From Prevotella sp. (lineage in GTDB: Bacteria > Bacteroidota > Bacteroidia > Bacteroidales > Bacteroidaceae): 64,000 bases of DNA. Positions 44,077 to 53,493 of the stretch are shown here, piece after piece. How positions within the stretch are numbered: position 1 is the first letter of the stretch; each line of letters opens with the position of its first letter. The stretch is from assembly GCA_017449025.1 (NCBI GenBank), contig JAFSKJ010000108.1:1-64000 (forward strand). The letters run 5' to 3'. The notes beneath the pieces are model-generated. The model saw only the letters and a program-made list of their open reading frames with translations, searched no databases and was not told the origin of the DNA. The position numbers and the translations under genes were made by a program.

Positions 44077-44757
44077 TCACAGCGACAACACGAAGTCGTC
44101 CCAGTCTTTCGACGACCCTTTCCGTCCGAACACCTTCTGGTAGAGGCGGCTGCGCGTGGATGCCACGCTCTCCTTTGAGTGAGCCGTCAGGGCGGCAATG
44201 TCTTTCGGCTGCATCCGCACCTTGATGAGCAGGCTCACGTGGTAGTCTTGCTCCGTCATGCGGTAAAGGCTGTATAGCTTCTCGGTGAAGCCTGTGTAGA
44301 CGCTGTTCACAAGTTCTGACAGAGCAGTCCAGGTGCTGGCGTCCACCGGTTTGCCCTTTCCCGACCACTCCTGCAGCTGCAAGTACACGTCGGAACTGAA
44401 GATCACGGCCTCGGCCTGCTGCCGCTTCTCGCTCTCAATCATCGCCACCTTATTATTATAGTCGAGCTTTGCCCGTTTCTCTTCCAATTCCAGCCGCAGC
44501 ATGGAGTTCTCGTCGCCCAGCTTGCGTATCAGGTTTTCCAGCTCTTCCATCTTCTGCCTGTTCAGCTCAACCTGCTGTTCGCTGATGGCCTTCTGCTGCT
44601 CCTGCATGGCATGTATCTTGTTCAGCCGTTCCTGCAACTGCAATACCTTGTGGCGGCTGTTCTGCACTGTCACCACGAAGAGTGCCACGTAGGTCACGCC
44701 ACCTATTATTATTAGGAACAGCTCGCGGTTGGTGAGTATGGTAATCATTAGGTTCAT
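44077..44757 (-). CDS. Membrane-anchored coiled-coil protein with LuxR-like HTH
   Basis: A 226-residue protein. It has one N-terminal membrane helix (LFLIIIGGVTYVALFVVTVQ, about 13-32), a long coiled coil (LQERLNKIHAMQEQQKAISE.. to about 110) and a C-terminal domain ending in a LuxR/sigma-like helix-turn-helix (MQPKDIAALTAHSKESVAST, about 186-205). The start is at 44757, since a consensus promoter lies between it and the earlier ATG. An inner-membrane one-component regulator is likely; the regulated genes are unknown. Confidence 0.75.
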   Translation of the reverse strand: MNLMITILTNRELFLIIIGGVTYVALFVVTVQNSRHKVLQLQERLNKIHAMQEQQKAISEQQVELNRQKMEELENLIRKLGDENSMLRLELEEKRAKLDYNNKVAMIESEKRQQAEAVIFSSDVYLQLQEWSGKGKPVDASTWTALSELVNSVYTGFTEKLYSLYRMTEQDYHVSLLIKVRMQPKDIAALTAHSKESVASTRSRLYQKVFGRKGSSKDWDDFVLSL

Positions 44758-44784
44758 CGGTGCATTCTTTTCAGTTTCGTGATG

Positions 44785-44815
44785 CAAAGATACAACAAAA
44801 AAGCGAACGCTCCAA
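44785..44815 (-). promoter_or_regulatory. Promoter of the membrane HTH gene
   Basis: On the minus strand TTG (44813-44815), a 20-nt spacer and TATCTTTG (44785-44792) match the consensus, 28 nt before the ATG at 44757. Confidence 0.8.
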
Positions 44816-44883
44816 GAAAAAGCGTTCGCAATTGTTTGCAATCGTTGCACAGGTTCGCAAAAGTTCTCCGACAGGCCTATGCG

Positions 44884-45534
44884 CTAAAGGTTTAGGAGGT
44901 ATGGATTGGCGGTTTTCTCGTCAACGATGGTGGTCTTGGGGCCGTGGCCACTGTAGACAATGGTGTTGTCGGGCAGTTTGCAGACCACGTTTCTCAAGCT
45001 GTTTACCATGTCGGCATAGCTGCCGCGGTCGAAGTCGGTGCGGCCAATGCTCTGGTAGAAGAGGGTGTCGCCCGAGAAGACAACGCTCTCGTCTTCGCAA
45101 TGGAATAGCACAGAGCCGGGGGTATGGCCAGGAGTGGGTAGGATTGTGAAATGGTGGGTGCCGAAGCTGATGATGTCGGAAGGCGTGAGGTATCGGCCAA
45201 CGGGAGGGGCTGTCAGCGGAAGGTCTACTCCGGTGATGTCTCTTATCTGAGAAGCCATGGTCTCCATGAGCCACTGGTCTTGTATGGCTACCTCGGGCTT
45301 CAGCCCGTAGCGGTTGTAGATGAGTTCGTTGCCCATGCAGTGGTCGAAGTGTCCGTGGGTGCAAAGCAGATGCTTGGGCTTGAGACCGTGGCTGTCAATA
45401 TAGTTTGTTATGGCGAGGCCCTCGTCCTTGAAATATGCGCCGCAGTCTATTATGACAGCCTCGAGGGTTTCGTCGCTGACAATGTAGCAGTTTTCCTGCA
45501 GCATGTTGCATACAAAGCGTTGGATGTTAAGCAT
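44884..45534 (-). CDS. MBL-fold metallohydrolase, glyoxalase II-like
   Basis: An enzyme of 216 residues with the zinc motif LCTHGHFDHCMG and later metal ligands in ILPTPGHTPGSVLFHCEDES and VVFSGDTLFYQSIGRTDF. A final GHGPKTTI supplies the last His. It belongs to the YcbL/glyoxalase II-like group that hydrolyses thioesters such as S-lactoylglutathione; the substrate here is not certain. The start is at 45534 (MLNIQRFVCNML). The longer frame would overlap rsmG. Confidence 0.88.
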   Translation of the reverse strand: MLNIQRFVCNMLQENCYIVSDETLEAVIIDCGAYFKDEGLAITNYIDSHGLKPKHLLCTHGHFDHCMGNELIYNRYGLKPEVAIQDQWLMETMASQIRDITGVDLPLTAPPVGRYLTPSDIISFGTHHFTILPTPGHTPGSVLFHCEDESVVFSGDTLFYQSIGRTDFDRGSYADMVNSLRNVVCKLPDNTIVYSGHGPKTTIVDEKTANPYLLNL

Positions 45535-45577
45535 ATATGTGTTGTGTGTGAAAGACAATGGGTGAGTGTTGTTAGGG

Positions 45578-46243
45578 CTATAGTGGAACGTAGACAACGT
45601 GTTTCTCTTGGAACCACTCTTCATGGAACCAGTAGCTGATGTCGGCAGTCTCTGCTATCTTCCGGAACGGGGCAATCTCGCTTTCGATGTTGCCTCCCTT
45701 GAGGCAGATGATGCCGTTGGGCAGGACATTGCTCTTGGGGCCGGTTGACGGCTGAACGCCTTTGGGCTTGCTTGAGGCCTTTTGCTTGTCAATGTTCTTG
45801 CGCACAATCTTTGCCAGGTCGGGTAGGGGCATGACAGCGCGGCTCACCACAAAGTCGAACTTCTCCTTCTCGTCTTCGCCGCGGAGTTGTACTGGCGTGC
45901 AGTTCTTAAGTCCTATGGCATCGGCCACCGCCTTTGCCACGGTGATTTTCTTTCCAGTGCCGTCGATGAGCTTGAAGCTGCAATCGGGGAATAGTATGGC
46001 GAGGGGAATGCCCGGAAAACCGCCGCCCGTGCCGAAGTCGAGGATTCGCGTGCCGGGGCAGAAGTTGATGAAGCGGGCAATGGCCATTGAGTGGAGCACG
46101 TGGTGCTCGTAGATGTTGTCAATGTCTTTGCGCGACACCACGTTGATTTTGGCGTTCCACTCGCGGTAGAGGTCGCCGAGCATGGCCAGCTGGTCGTATT
46201 GCTGCTGGCTGAGCTTTGGGAAGTATTGTCTAATCTTTTCCAT
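45578..46243 (-). CDS. rsmG: 16S rRNA (guanine-N7) methyltransferase RsmG
   Basis: A 221-residue enzyme that methylates G527 (E. coli numbering) in 16S rRNA. Motifs are KINVVSRKDIDNIYEHHVLH, ILDFGTGGGFPGIPLAILFP (SAM binding) and FDFVVSRAVMPLPDL. It overlaps the end of the upstream RsiV-like gene by 14 nt, and the MBL gene follows 43 nt later. Confidence 0.95.
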   Translation of the reverse strand: MEKIRQYFPKLSQQQYDQLAMLGDLYREWNAKINVVSRKDIDNIYEHHVLHSMAIARFINFCPGTRILDFGTGGGFPGIPLAILFPDCSFKLIDGTGKKITVAKAVADAIGLKNCTPVQLRGEDEKEKFDFVVSRAVMPLPDLAKIVRKNIDKQKASSKPKGVQPSTGPKSNVLPNGIICLKGGNIESEIAPFRKIAETADISYWFHEEWFQEKHVVYVPL

Positions 46244-47030
46244 CCTTTTTCATTATGCCCTGCAGGTCGGAGTTGCCTATGGTGAGCCTGGTGGTGCCCA
46301 CGGCGTATGGTGCTATCTCGTATGGATTATATATAAAGGTGATTGCATCTGTGCCGAGGATGAAGTTTTCGGGGGCGAAGATGTTGGTGGCAAAGAGATA
46401 GCCCATGTCGTGAAGCTGCTCAATGGTTGTGGTGCCGGTCTCCTCCATCAGGGCGTTGAGTAGCAATTCGTTGAGCTTCTTGTCGTAGCCGGGAGCGAAG
46501 ATGTCTGAGAGGGTTATCAGCTGTCCGCTTTCGGTGTCGAAGTTCATCACCAGCAGCTGGTTAATGCCGTGTGCCCCGCCCTCGTAGTAGTCGAGGGTGG
46601 CCAAGTATGTAAGTGTGTGGTCGCGCTCCTGCTGTGTCTCTGTGGTTATGGAGTAGCGGTACTCATACCATGCCGACTTCAGGGGGTCGCCGCTGTCCTC
46701 GCGGTATAACGGCAGGCAGTTCTTGACGTAGTCGCGGGTGTACTGGTTGGCAAAGGAGTCTACGGCCTGCTGCATGGTGAGTCCGCTCATGTCGAAGAGC
46801 CGTTTTACTATGGTCTCGTTGATAGCCTTGGCAATGCCGGCCTTGCTGCCGCTGCCCTTGACGTAGTGCAGTTTCAGCTCCACCTCGCAGTGTGGCGACT
46901 TGTCGGTTTTCGACAGCTCCACCTGTCTTTCAATGCTGGCCTGGGCCAGACTGATGCCGTCGTCGGTTGACGAGCTGCATGAGCATAGTGCTGTGGCCAG
47001 CAAGCAACACATGAAAAAAGTATTCCTCAT
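46230..47030 (-). CDS. RsiV/DUF3298-type lipoprotein
   Basis: A 266-residue lipoprotein. The signal MRNTFFMCCLLATALCSCSS provides the lipobox with Cys. A DUF4163/DUF3298 region follows (YYEGGAHGINQLLVMNFDTE, ITLSDIFAPGYDKKLNELLL, YNPYEIAPYAVGTTRLTI). The anti-sigma factor RsiV has this fold and binds lysozyme; here there is no sigma factor next to it and no anti-sigma segment. The gene lies 4 nt after clpC and overlaps rsmG, so it belongs to one leftward operon. Confidence 0.85.
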   Translation of the reverse strand: MRNTFFMCCLLATALCSCSSSTDDGISLAQASIERQVELSKTDKSPHCEVELKLHYVKGSGSKAGIAKAINETIVKRLFDMSGLTMQQAVDSFANQYTRDYVKNCLPLYREDSGDPLKSAWYEYRYSITTETQQERDHTLTYLATLDYYEGGAHGINQLLVMNFDTESGQLITLSDIFAPGYDKKLNELLLNALMEETGTTTIEQLHDMGYLFATNIFAPENFILGTDAITFIYNPYEIAPYAVGTTRLTIGNSDLQGIMKKDGKD

Positions 47031-47034
47031 ATTC

Positions 47035-49581
47035 TTAATTACTCAGTTTGTCGAACACCAGCTCCTCAGCGTCGTCTTTCTTGTCTATGTGTATGGTGGT
47101 GCCCAGCGTGATGTCGCCGTTGACGATAAGCTCGCAGACGCCGTCCTCGATATAGTTCTGTATGGCTCGCTTCAGCGGACGTGCGCCGTACTGTACGTCG
47201 TAGCCCTTTGTGGCCACCATCTCCTTGGCCTTGTCGGTTATCTCGAGCGTATAGCCCAGGTCGCTGATGCGGGTGAAGAGTCCCTTCAGCTCTATGTCGA
47301 TGATTTGCTTTATGGCTGTGAGGTCGAGCTGGTCGAAGGTGATTATCTCGTCGAGACGGTTCAGGAACTCTGGCGAGAACTGTTTCGACAGTGCTTTCTG
47401 CACAATGCTGCGTGCATGCTCCTTGTCGCGCTCGTTCATGGCCAAGCCTGTGCTGCCGGCGTTGAATCCTACGCCGCGGCCGAAGTCTTTCAGCTGGCGT
47501 GTGCCTGCGTTCGAGGTCATTATAATCACTGTGTTGCGGAAGTCGACGAAGCGGCCGTTGCCATCGGTGAGCCGCCCCTCGTCGAGCACCTGCAGCAGCA
47601 GGTTGAACACGTTGCCGTGGGCTTTTTCAATCTCGTCGAGCAGCACTATGGAGTAGGGGTGCCTGCGCACCTTCTCCGTAAGCTGTCCGCCCTCCTCGTA
47701 GCCCACGTAGCCTGGGGGGGCACCTATCAGCCTACTGGTGTTGAACGACTCCGTGTACTCGCTCATGTCTATGCGTATGAGTGAGTCTGCCGAGCCGAAC
47801 ATGAACTCTGCCAGTTTCTTTGCCAAGTATGTCTTGCCCACTCCTGTAGGGCCGAGGAACATGAAGGCGCCAATGGGGTGGGAGGGGTCTTTCAGGCCTA
47901 CGCGGTTGCGCTGTATGGCCCGCACCATCTTCTCGATGGCCGCATCCTGGCCTATTACGGCGTGCTTCAGCTCGCTGGCCATGCCCTTCAGGCGCACTCC
48001 CTCGGCCTCTGCCATCCGCTGTACGGGTACGCCGGTCATCATCGACACGACGTCGGCTACTTCTTCCTCTGTCACAAGCTTGCGCTCGCCCGACTCTCCA
48101 TTCTGCCAGTCGGCGTTGAGCTGTTCCAGTCGGGCCTCCAGTTCTGTCTGGCGGTCGCGGTATCCGGCAGCCAGCTCGAAGTTCTGGTTGCGCACAGCCT
48201 GTTGCTTCTTTTCCTTGACGGTGGCAATCTCACGCTCCATCTTGGTTATCTCAGGTGGAATCTGCGCATTGTTAAGATGTACGCGCGAACCCACTTCGTC
48301 CATGGCGTCAATGGCCTTGTCGGGGAATGAACGGTCGGTGATGTAGCGCTCTGTCAGTTTGACACACGCTGTGAGCGCCTCGTCGCTGTAGCTTACGCGG
48401 TGGTGATGCTCGTATCTGTCTTTCACGTTGTGCAGTATCTGCAGAGTCTCTTCCTGTGTGGTGGGCTCTACCAGCACCTTCTGGAACCGGCGCTCCAGCG
48501 CACCGTCTTTCTCTATGGAGTTGCGGTATTCGTCGAGCGTGGTAGCGCCGATGCACTGGATGGTGCCTCTTGCCAAGGCCGGCTTCATGATGTTGGCTGC
48601 ATCCATGGTGCCGGCGGCAGAGCCAGCGCCTATGAGGGTGTGTATCTCGTCGATGAAGATGATTACGTCGGTATTCTGCTCAATCTCCTTGAGAAGTGCG
48701 CGTATGCGTTCCTCAAACTGTCCGCGATACTTGGTTCCTGCCACAATGGCAGTCATGTCGAGCGAATAGATCTGCTTGCCGAAGAGCATGGGACTGCAGT
48801 GGTGGTTGGCAATCATCTGGGCAAGGCCCTCAACAATGGCGCTCTTGCCCACGCCAGGCTCTCCTATGAGTATGGGGTTGTTTTTCTTCCTGCGCCCGAT
48901 GATTTCTACAATGCGCTGAATCTCACGCTCCCGGCCCACACAGGGGTCGAGCTTGCCGTCGATGGCGGCCTGGGTGAGGTTTGTGGAAAAATTGTCGAGC
49001 ACGGGAGTCTTCGATTTGCCTTGCTTGGTTTGTGTGGCAGTGCCGGTAGCGCTGTTTCCTGCTGGCTGCATCTCTTTTGAGTTGTCGCCGTATTCCTCCT
49101 CGTCTTCGTCGGGGAGTCCTATGCCGTCGCTGATGCCGCTGCGCTTGGGCGAGTGCAGTATCGCCAGTACGTCGTCGTAGTTCATGTCGTTGAATTCTAA
49201 TACTTGTTTGGCTCCGTTATCCACCTGGTCGTGCAGTATGGCTAACAGCAAATGTTGTTCGTCTACTTTCTGTGTGTGCTGAGTGCGTGCTTCAAGCACG
49301 GCAAGCTTAAGAATGTTGCTCGCCTTCTCGTTGAGCACCAGCTCGTGGGTCTTTATTGGCATGCCAAGCTCGTCCTCCCTAACCCTGTTCTCCAGCTCTG
49401 TCTTGATGGAGCGCAGGTTAAGGTTCAGGCGGTGGAACACGTCAATCACCGGCCCGTCGTTCATTCGCAACAGCCCTAAGAGCAAGTGCTCAGGACCAAC
49501 AGAGCGGCTGGCAAGGCGTTCGGCCTCTTCACGCGAGAAAGCAAGAATCTCTGATACCTTTGGTGAAAATTGGCTTGTCAT
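47035..49581 (-). CDS. clpC: ATP-dependent Clp protease ATP-binding subunit ClpC
   Basis: An 848-residue AAA+ unfoldase. A double Clp-N domain (1-150), the first AAA domain with [13 protein letters not shown] (about 235), a UVR-like middle segment ([20 protein letters not shown]) and the second AAA domain with [14 protein letters not shown] are all present, as is the C-terminal sensor domain ([20 protein letters not shown]). The UVR segment marks it as ClpC rather than ClpA or ClpB. It feeds substrates to ClpP. The start is set at 49581 ([13 protein letters not shown]); the longer frame runs into hairpin repeats. Confidence 0.95.
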   Translation of the reverse strand: MTSQFSPKVSEILAFSREEAERLASRSVGPEHLLLGLLRMNDGPVIDVFHRLNLNLRSIKTELENRVREDELGMPIKTHELVLNEKASNILKLAVLEARTQHTQKVDEQHLLLAILHDQVDNGAKQVLEFNDMNYDDVLAILHSPKRSGISDGIGLPDEDEEEYGDNSKEMQPAGNSATGTATQTKQGKSKTPVLDNFSTNLTQAAIDGKLDPCVGREREIQRIVEIIGRRKKNNPILIGEPGVGKSAIVEGLAQMIANHHCSPMLFGKQIYSLDMTAIVAGTKYRGQFEERIRALLKEIEQNTDVIIFIDEIHTLIGAGSAAGTMDAANIMKPALARGTIQCIGATTLDEYRNSIEKDGALERRFQKVLVEPTTQEETLQILHNVKDRYEHHHRVSYSDEALTACVKLTERYITDRSFPDKAIDAMDEVGSRVHLNNAQIPPEITKMEREIATVKEKKQQAVRNQNFELAAGYRDRQTELEARLEQLNADWQNGESGERKLVTEEEVADVVSMMTGVPVQRMAEAEGVRLKGMASELKHAVIGQDAAIEKMVRAIQRNRVGLKDPSHPIGAFMFLGPTGVGKTYLAKKLAEFMFGSADSLIRIDMSEYTESFNTSRLIGAPPGYVGYEEGGQLTEKVRRHPYSIVLLDEIEKAHGNVFNLLLQVLDEGRLTDGNGRFVDFRNTVIIMTSNAGTRQLKDFGRGVGFNAGSTGLAMNERDKEHARSIVQKALSKQFSPEFLNRLDEIITFDQLDLTAIKQIIDIELKGLFTRISDLGYTLEITDKAKEMVATKGYDVQYGARPLKRAIQNYIEDGVCELIVNGDITLGTTIHIDKKDDAEELVFDKLSN

Positions 49582-49692
49582 TAACAGTTGTTTCCTTTCT
49601 TCGTTTCTATGTCTGTAGTCTATGCAAGCAAACATCGTGCCAAACCTGCTGTGCCGCTTAAAACATGTTGCTTGTTTCCTGCCTTGGCAGAC

Positions 49693-49764
49693 AAGTGCCA
49701 CTTTAGCTCCGTAAAGTGGCACTTATTTGTCGTAAAGTGCCACTTTAGCTCCGTAAAGTGGCAC
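49693..49764. repeat. Twin 30-bp palindromes upstream of clpC
   Basis: Two identical 30-bp units (49693-49722 and 49735-49764) each form GTGCCACTTTA-GCTCCG-TAAAGTGGCAC, a stem of at least 11 bp with a 6-nt loop. They are separated by 12 nt, giving a 42-bp period. The end of the first copy can also pair with the start of the second. They lie between the clpC start and the divergent barrel gene. Confidence 0.85.
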
Positions 49765-49835
49765 ATGTCTGGAATAAGTATTGTTAATGTGAGTCGCTTT
49801 TTTGTGGCTGTAGTAAAAAAAAGAAACAGTTTTCT

Positions 49836-49865
49836 TTGTATTGCGCCGAACTTTTCGTAACTTTG
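49836..49865 (+). promoter_or_regulatory. Promoter of the barrel-pseudokinase operon
   Basis: TTG (49836-49838), a 19-nt spacer and TAACTTTG (49858-49865) match the consensus, 53 nt before the ATG at 49918. Confidence 0.85.
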
Positions 49866-49917
49866 TACCCCGAAATACGGCTTTTTGCCGAATCATGTTT
49901 AATAAAGTGATAGGAAG

Positions 49918-50778
49918 ATGAATAAAATACTTATTGGACTGGCAGCAGCAATGCTGTCGTGTTGTCAACTGTCGGCTCAGCCAACAGCCTTTGTTCCCGG
50001 CAAGTTGTGGGATAACTGGCAAGTGGGCATAAACGGTGGCGTAGAGTCTGTTACTACACACAATGAAATACTTAGTAACCTTAATCCGAGGGCCGGAGTC
50101 CGAGTCACACGCTTTATCACACCGGTGATAGGACTGGCATTGCAGGGGTCGGCAAGCTTCGGCAACAAACCTTTCCCCGCTTCGCGAGGTGCACTCAAGG
50201 CCACCAACCTCGACCTGCTCACCATGCTCAACCTGAGTAACTGGACTCAAGGCTACATCGGACAGCCACGGATAATAGATGTCTCTGCTGTCGTGGGGTT
50301 GGGATGGGGACACCTGCACGGTCTTAAACGCCCCAGGGTTACCGAGGAGACACTCGGCGAGCCTACCGTGCTTCCCTCGCAGATGGACAAGAACGCCTTT
50401 ATGGGCAAGATTGCGTTAGACGTGGCCTATACCTTCGGCAATGAGAGACAGTGGCAGGTGTATCTTGAACCGGCCATCAACTACCACTTGGATGCCACTG
50501 GAGACGTGGAGATTAACCTGAGCAAGTCGGCGGTGGCACTCACTGCCGGCATCAGCTACCGCCTACCTAACAGCAACGGACGGCAACACATGGCTGCTGG
50601 AAAACTGCGTGACCAGCAGGAGCTGGACAGGCTGAACCAGCAGGTTAACGAGTTGCGTGCAGAGCTGAAAGCAAAGGAGGCCCAGCAGGCTCGTGACTCC
50701 AGACTGATTAAGGACCTGAAGAGTCGGTTGGATAAGCTTGGCGGCATCAAGCCATCTGACTTTGATTTAAACCAATAG
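49918..50778 (+). CDS. Outer-membrane beta-barrel protein with C-terminal coiled coil
   Basis: A protein of 286 residues. The signal peptide ends in CCQLSAQP. An eight-strand OmpA-like barrel follows (DNWQVGINGGVESVTTHNE.., AALTAGISYRLP to about 215) and then a coiled coil (ELDRLNQQVNELRAELKAKE, about 230-275). It lacks the peptidoglycan-binding OmpA domain found in its longer relatives, so the coiled coil may take over contact with a partner. It is followed 56 nt later by a membrane pseudokinase gene. Confidence 0.8.
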   Translation: MNKILIGLAAAMLSCCQLSAQPTAFVPGKLWDNWQVGINGGVESVTTHNEILSNLNPRAGVRVTRFITPVIGLALQGSASFGNKPFPASRGALKATNLDLLTMLNLSNWTQGYIGQPRIIDVSAVVGLGWGHLHGLKRPRVTEETLGEPTVLPSQMDKNAFMGKIALDVAYTFGNERQWQVYLEPAINYHLDATGDVEINLSKSAVALTAGISYRLPNSNGRQHMAAGKLRDQQELDRLNQQVNELRAELKAKEAQQARDSRLIKDLKSRLDKLGGIKPSDFDLNQ

Positions 50779-50833
50779 CGCTGAGACGAAGTGCAACAAC
50801 CTATAATAAAACACCAAAGAAAAAGATAAGACC

Positions 50834-52267
50834 ATGAACTTTGAAGAAATGTTAGAACAGAAGCACGGTGGGACGGCTGGCCCGTATGCCTTCATCGGTG
50901 CGCTAAGCAAGATGCGTTCGGCTGACCGTAAGTTTGTGAATGTCATTGAAGTGTCGCAAGAACTGGTTGACGCCCCAGGCTTTTCACATGCCCTGGAAGA
51001 AGAGGCAGGTAGAAGCAAGCGCCTTACCCACAAGAATCTGCTGCCTTTTGAGGTTGTGACAACTGAAAAGGGTACGAAGGCTGCACAAATGGGGCAAGGA
51101 AGTATACTGACGGTGAAGCAGTTGGTAACCGACAATCCTGCTGTGGTAGCCACTAAGGACTTCTGTGAAAATATGGTTTCCGGGTTGCTCAACGTGACGA
51201 CGTTCCTCAATGAGAATGGAATACATCACCTGTGTTATTCGCCAGACAACGTATTCCTGCGCCGATATAGCGATACGCCGCTGTTGCTCTTTCACTGTTC
51301 CGATTTCTCGGGCATGAATAACCGAGAACTGCTGTGGAAGGGACATGAACAGTTCGTGGCACCGGAAGTGCTTGACGGTGAGGACGGAACAGAGGCCAGC
51401 GATGTCTATTCCATCGGACGCTTCGTGGAGTTTCTCTATGCTTCTGCCGACATGCCATTAGAGTTGAAGGCTATAGTTAAGAAGGCCACTGCCACCGCCC
51501 CTTCAGACCGTTACCAGACAGCAGGCGAAATGCTTGCTGCAATATCAAAGCGGAGAATAGGCATGCGCACCATCTTGGCCGCAGCTGCCGTTGTTGGCAT
51601 ACTGCTGGTGGGGTGGGGCGTTTACTCAACGGTAACACCGCAACAGACAGAGATGGAGTATATTGCGCCAGGGCCGAAGGAAGACGGGGACACCATTCTC
51701 AGCAAGGGATTCAACGAGGAGGTTGAGTTGGCATTCCTTAAGGACACGGCGCGTGTTGACGACGATGCAGCCCCGGGACAGCTGTCGCCGCGCCAGGAAA
51801 AGGCCTACCGCGAGCATCAGACAAAAGCAGAGGATATTTTCCGCCGGCAGTACTCCAAACAGGCAGAGAGAATACTGGCGAGACTGTACGGAAAGTCGCG
51901 CAAGACAATGACAGAGGCCGACTTTATCAGGTTGAGTTCTACGGTAACCGACGAACTGGTAAAGGCTCAGCAGCAGCTTACGGAGATGACCGGGCTGAGT
52001 CCGGCCCGAGGACAGTTGCTGGCCAGCAATATCATTGATCAGGTGACAAACCGCTTAGACGCCCAGCAGCGTAAGGAACAGCAACTTGAAGAAATGCAGC
52101 GCGCCAAGTCGGCCATACAGAAGACCGAAGATCCTGTTGACGAGGCAATAAAAGCTGCCGCCAACGCTGCATCGAAAAAGCCGGAGTCGTTTACCAGAGG
52201 TATAGAGAATCAGAAGAGAGACTCCAGACGCGAGGAGGATTTCAAGGAAATGGAAGAAAGACGATAA
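50834..52267 (+). CDS. Membrane-anchored pseudokinase (protein kinase-like)
   Basis: A 477-residue protein. Residues 15-240 follow the layout of a Ser/Thr kinase but lack the catalytic residues. HHLCYSPDNV (131-140) replaces HRDxKPxN, with Cys for Asp and Ser for Lys. SDFSG (156-160) is a DFG-like motif, and VAPEVL (175-180), SDVYSIG (189-195) and DRYQT (225-229) match subdomains VIII, IX and XI. No glycine loop or VAIK Lys is evident. A membrane helix (245-266) and a helical, acidic extracytoplasmic part of 210 residues follow. It is likely a signalling scaffold. Confidence 0.8.
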   Translation: MNFEEMLEQKHGGTAGPYAFIGALSKMRSADRKFVNVIEVSQELVDAPGFSHALEEEAGRSKRLTHKNLLPFEVVTTEKGTKAAQMGQGSILTVKQLVTDNPAVVATKDFCENMVSGLLNVTTFLNENGIHHLCYSPDNVFLRRYSDTPLLLFHCSDFSGMNNRELLWKGHEQFVAPEVLDGEDGTEASDVYSIGRFVEFLYASADMPLELKAIVKKATATAPSDRYQTAGEMLAAISKRRIGMRTILAAAAVVGILLVGWGVYSTVTPQQTEMEYIAPGPKEDGDTILSKGFNEEVELAFLKDTARVDDDAAPGQLSPRQEKAYREHQTKAEDIFRRQYSKQAERILARLYGKSRKTMTEADFIRLSSTVTDELVKAQQQLTEMTGLSPARGQLLASNIIDQVTNRLDAQQRKEQQLEEMQRAKSAIQKTEDPVDEAIKAAANAASKKPESFTRGIENQKRDSRREEDFKEMEERR

Positions 52268-52284
52268 CTTATTTATATTCAACA

Positions 52285-52770
52285 ATGAGATCAAGAACAG
52301 CTATTTGGTTTGAATGCAAGATTCAGTATGAGAAGACCATGGAAGATGGCCTGCAGAAGAAAGTGACTGAGACATATACCATAGACGCGCTCAGCTTTAC
52401 AGAAGCCGAGCAAAGGATTATGGAGGAAATGTCGGCGTACATAAGTGGAGAGTTTGACATCAGGGACATAAAGATTGCACCATACAAGGAGATATTCTTC
52501 TGTGATTCAGACAATGCCGACCGCTGGTATAAGACGAAACTCCAGTTCATTACCATTGATGAGAAGACCGAGAAGGAGAAGCGGTCAAACGTGAACTACC
52601 TGGTAAATGCTGGCAGCCTGAACGGGGCTGTGAAGAACATTGACGAGGTGATGAGCGGAACGATGATAGACTACGTAATTGCATCAGTGGCCGAGACCAC
52701 ATTGATGGATGTCTTCGAATATGTTGGCAAGTCAAAGGATGACGGAGCAAAGCCCGAATTCGAGGAGTAG
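52285..52770 (+). CDS. DUF4494 protein
   Basis: A cytoplasmic protein of 161 residues (MRSRTAIWFECKIQYEKTME.., TYTIDALSFTEAEQRIMEEM.., RSNVNYLVNAGSLNGAVKNI). It matches the Bacteroidetes family DUF4494, which is widespread and has no known role. It lies 17 nt past the pseudokinase gene and 15 nt before the YggS-like gene, so it is part of the same rightward operon. Confidence 0.88.
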   Translation: MRSRTAIWFECKIQYEKTMEDGLQKKVTETYTIDALSFTEAEQRIMEEMSAYISGEFDIRDIKIAPYKEIFFCDSDNADRWYKTKLQFITIDEKTEKEKRSNVNYLVNAGSLNGAVKNIDEVMSGTMIDYVIASVAETTLMDVFEYVGKSKDDGAKPEFEE

Positions 52771-52785
52771 CTTTAAGCGCAAGCC

Positions 52786-53457
52786 ATGTACGATGTAAAA
52801 GGTAATCTGAAACAGGTGTTGCACCACTTGCCTGAAGGTGTGAAGCTTGTGGCAATAAGCAAGTATCACCCCAAGGAGTATATTGAGGCTGCATACGCCG
52901 AGGGACAGCGAATATTCGGCGAGAGCCACGAGCAGGAGCTGAGGCAGAAACACTCTGAACTGCCCTCGGACATAAGGTGGCACTTTATAGGTCACCTTCA
53001 GACAAACAAGGTGAAATATATTGTGCCCTACATCTCTATGATTGAGGCCGTGGACTCTATGAAGCTGTTGAGGGAGATTGACAAGCAGGCTGCCAAATGC
53101 GGACGAACAATCGATGTGCTGCTTGAGCTGCACATTGCACAGGAAGAAACCAAGTACGGACTCACCCCCGACGACTGTCGTCGGCTGTTGGATGAAGGTG
53201 AGTGGCGGTTGCTTAACCATGTGCGTATCTGCGGACTTATGATGATGGCCTCCAATACCGACGACGATGCGCTCATTGCCAGTGAGTTTGATACCGCCGC
53301 CAAGCTGTTCGACGAGCTGAAGGAGCGCTTCTTTGCCGACTGTGACTATTTCTGCGAACGCTCTTGGGGAATGAGCAGCGACTATCTTGTTGCTGTTGCC
53401 CACAAGTCTACAATGGTGCGAATAGGTACAACCATCTTCGGGCCGAGAGTATATTAG
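52786..53457 (+). CDS. YggS-family PLP homeostasis protein
   Basis: A 223-residue alanine-racemase-like barrel protein. LVAISKYHPKEYIEAAYAEG holds the PLP Lys, and IRWHFIGHLQTNKVKYIV and ERSWGMSSDYLVAVAHKSTM are family motifs. YggS/PROSC proteins carry PLP and balance vitamin B6 and amino-acid metabolism. It sits between DUF4494 and the AlaX-like gene. Confidence 0.93.
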   Translation: MYDVKGNLKQVLHHLPEGVKLVAISKYHPKEYIEAAYAEGQRIFGESHEQELRQKHSELPSDIRWHFIGHLQTNKVKYIVPYISMIEAVDSMKLLREIDKQAAKCGRTIDVLLELHIAQEETKYGLTPDDCRRLLDEGEWRLLNHVRICGLMMMASNTDDDALIASEFDTAAKLFDELKERFFADCDYFCERSWGMSSDYLVAVAHKSTMVRIGTTIFGPRVY

Positions 53458-53493
53458 GTTTATGAAACGATTAACGAACACAGAGGAATAGGG

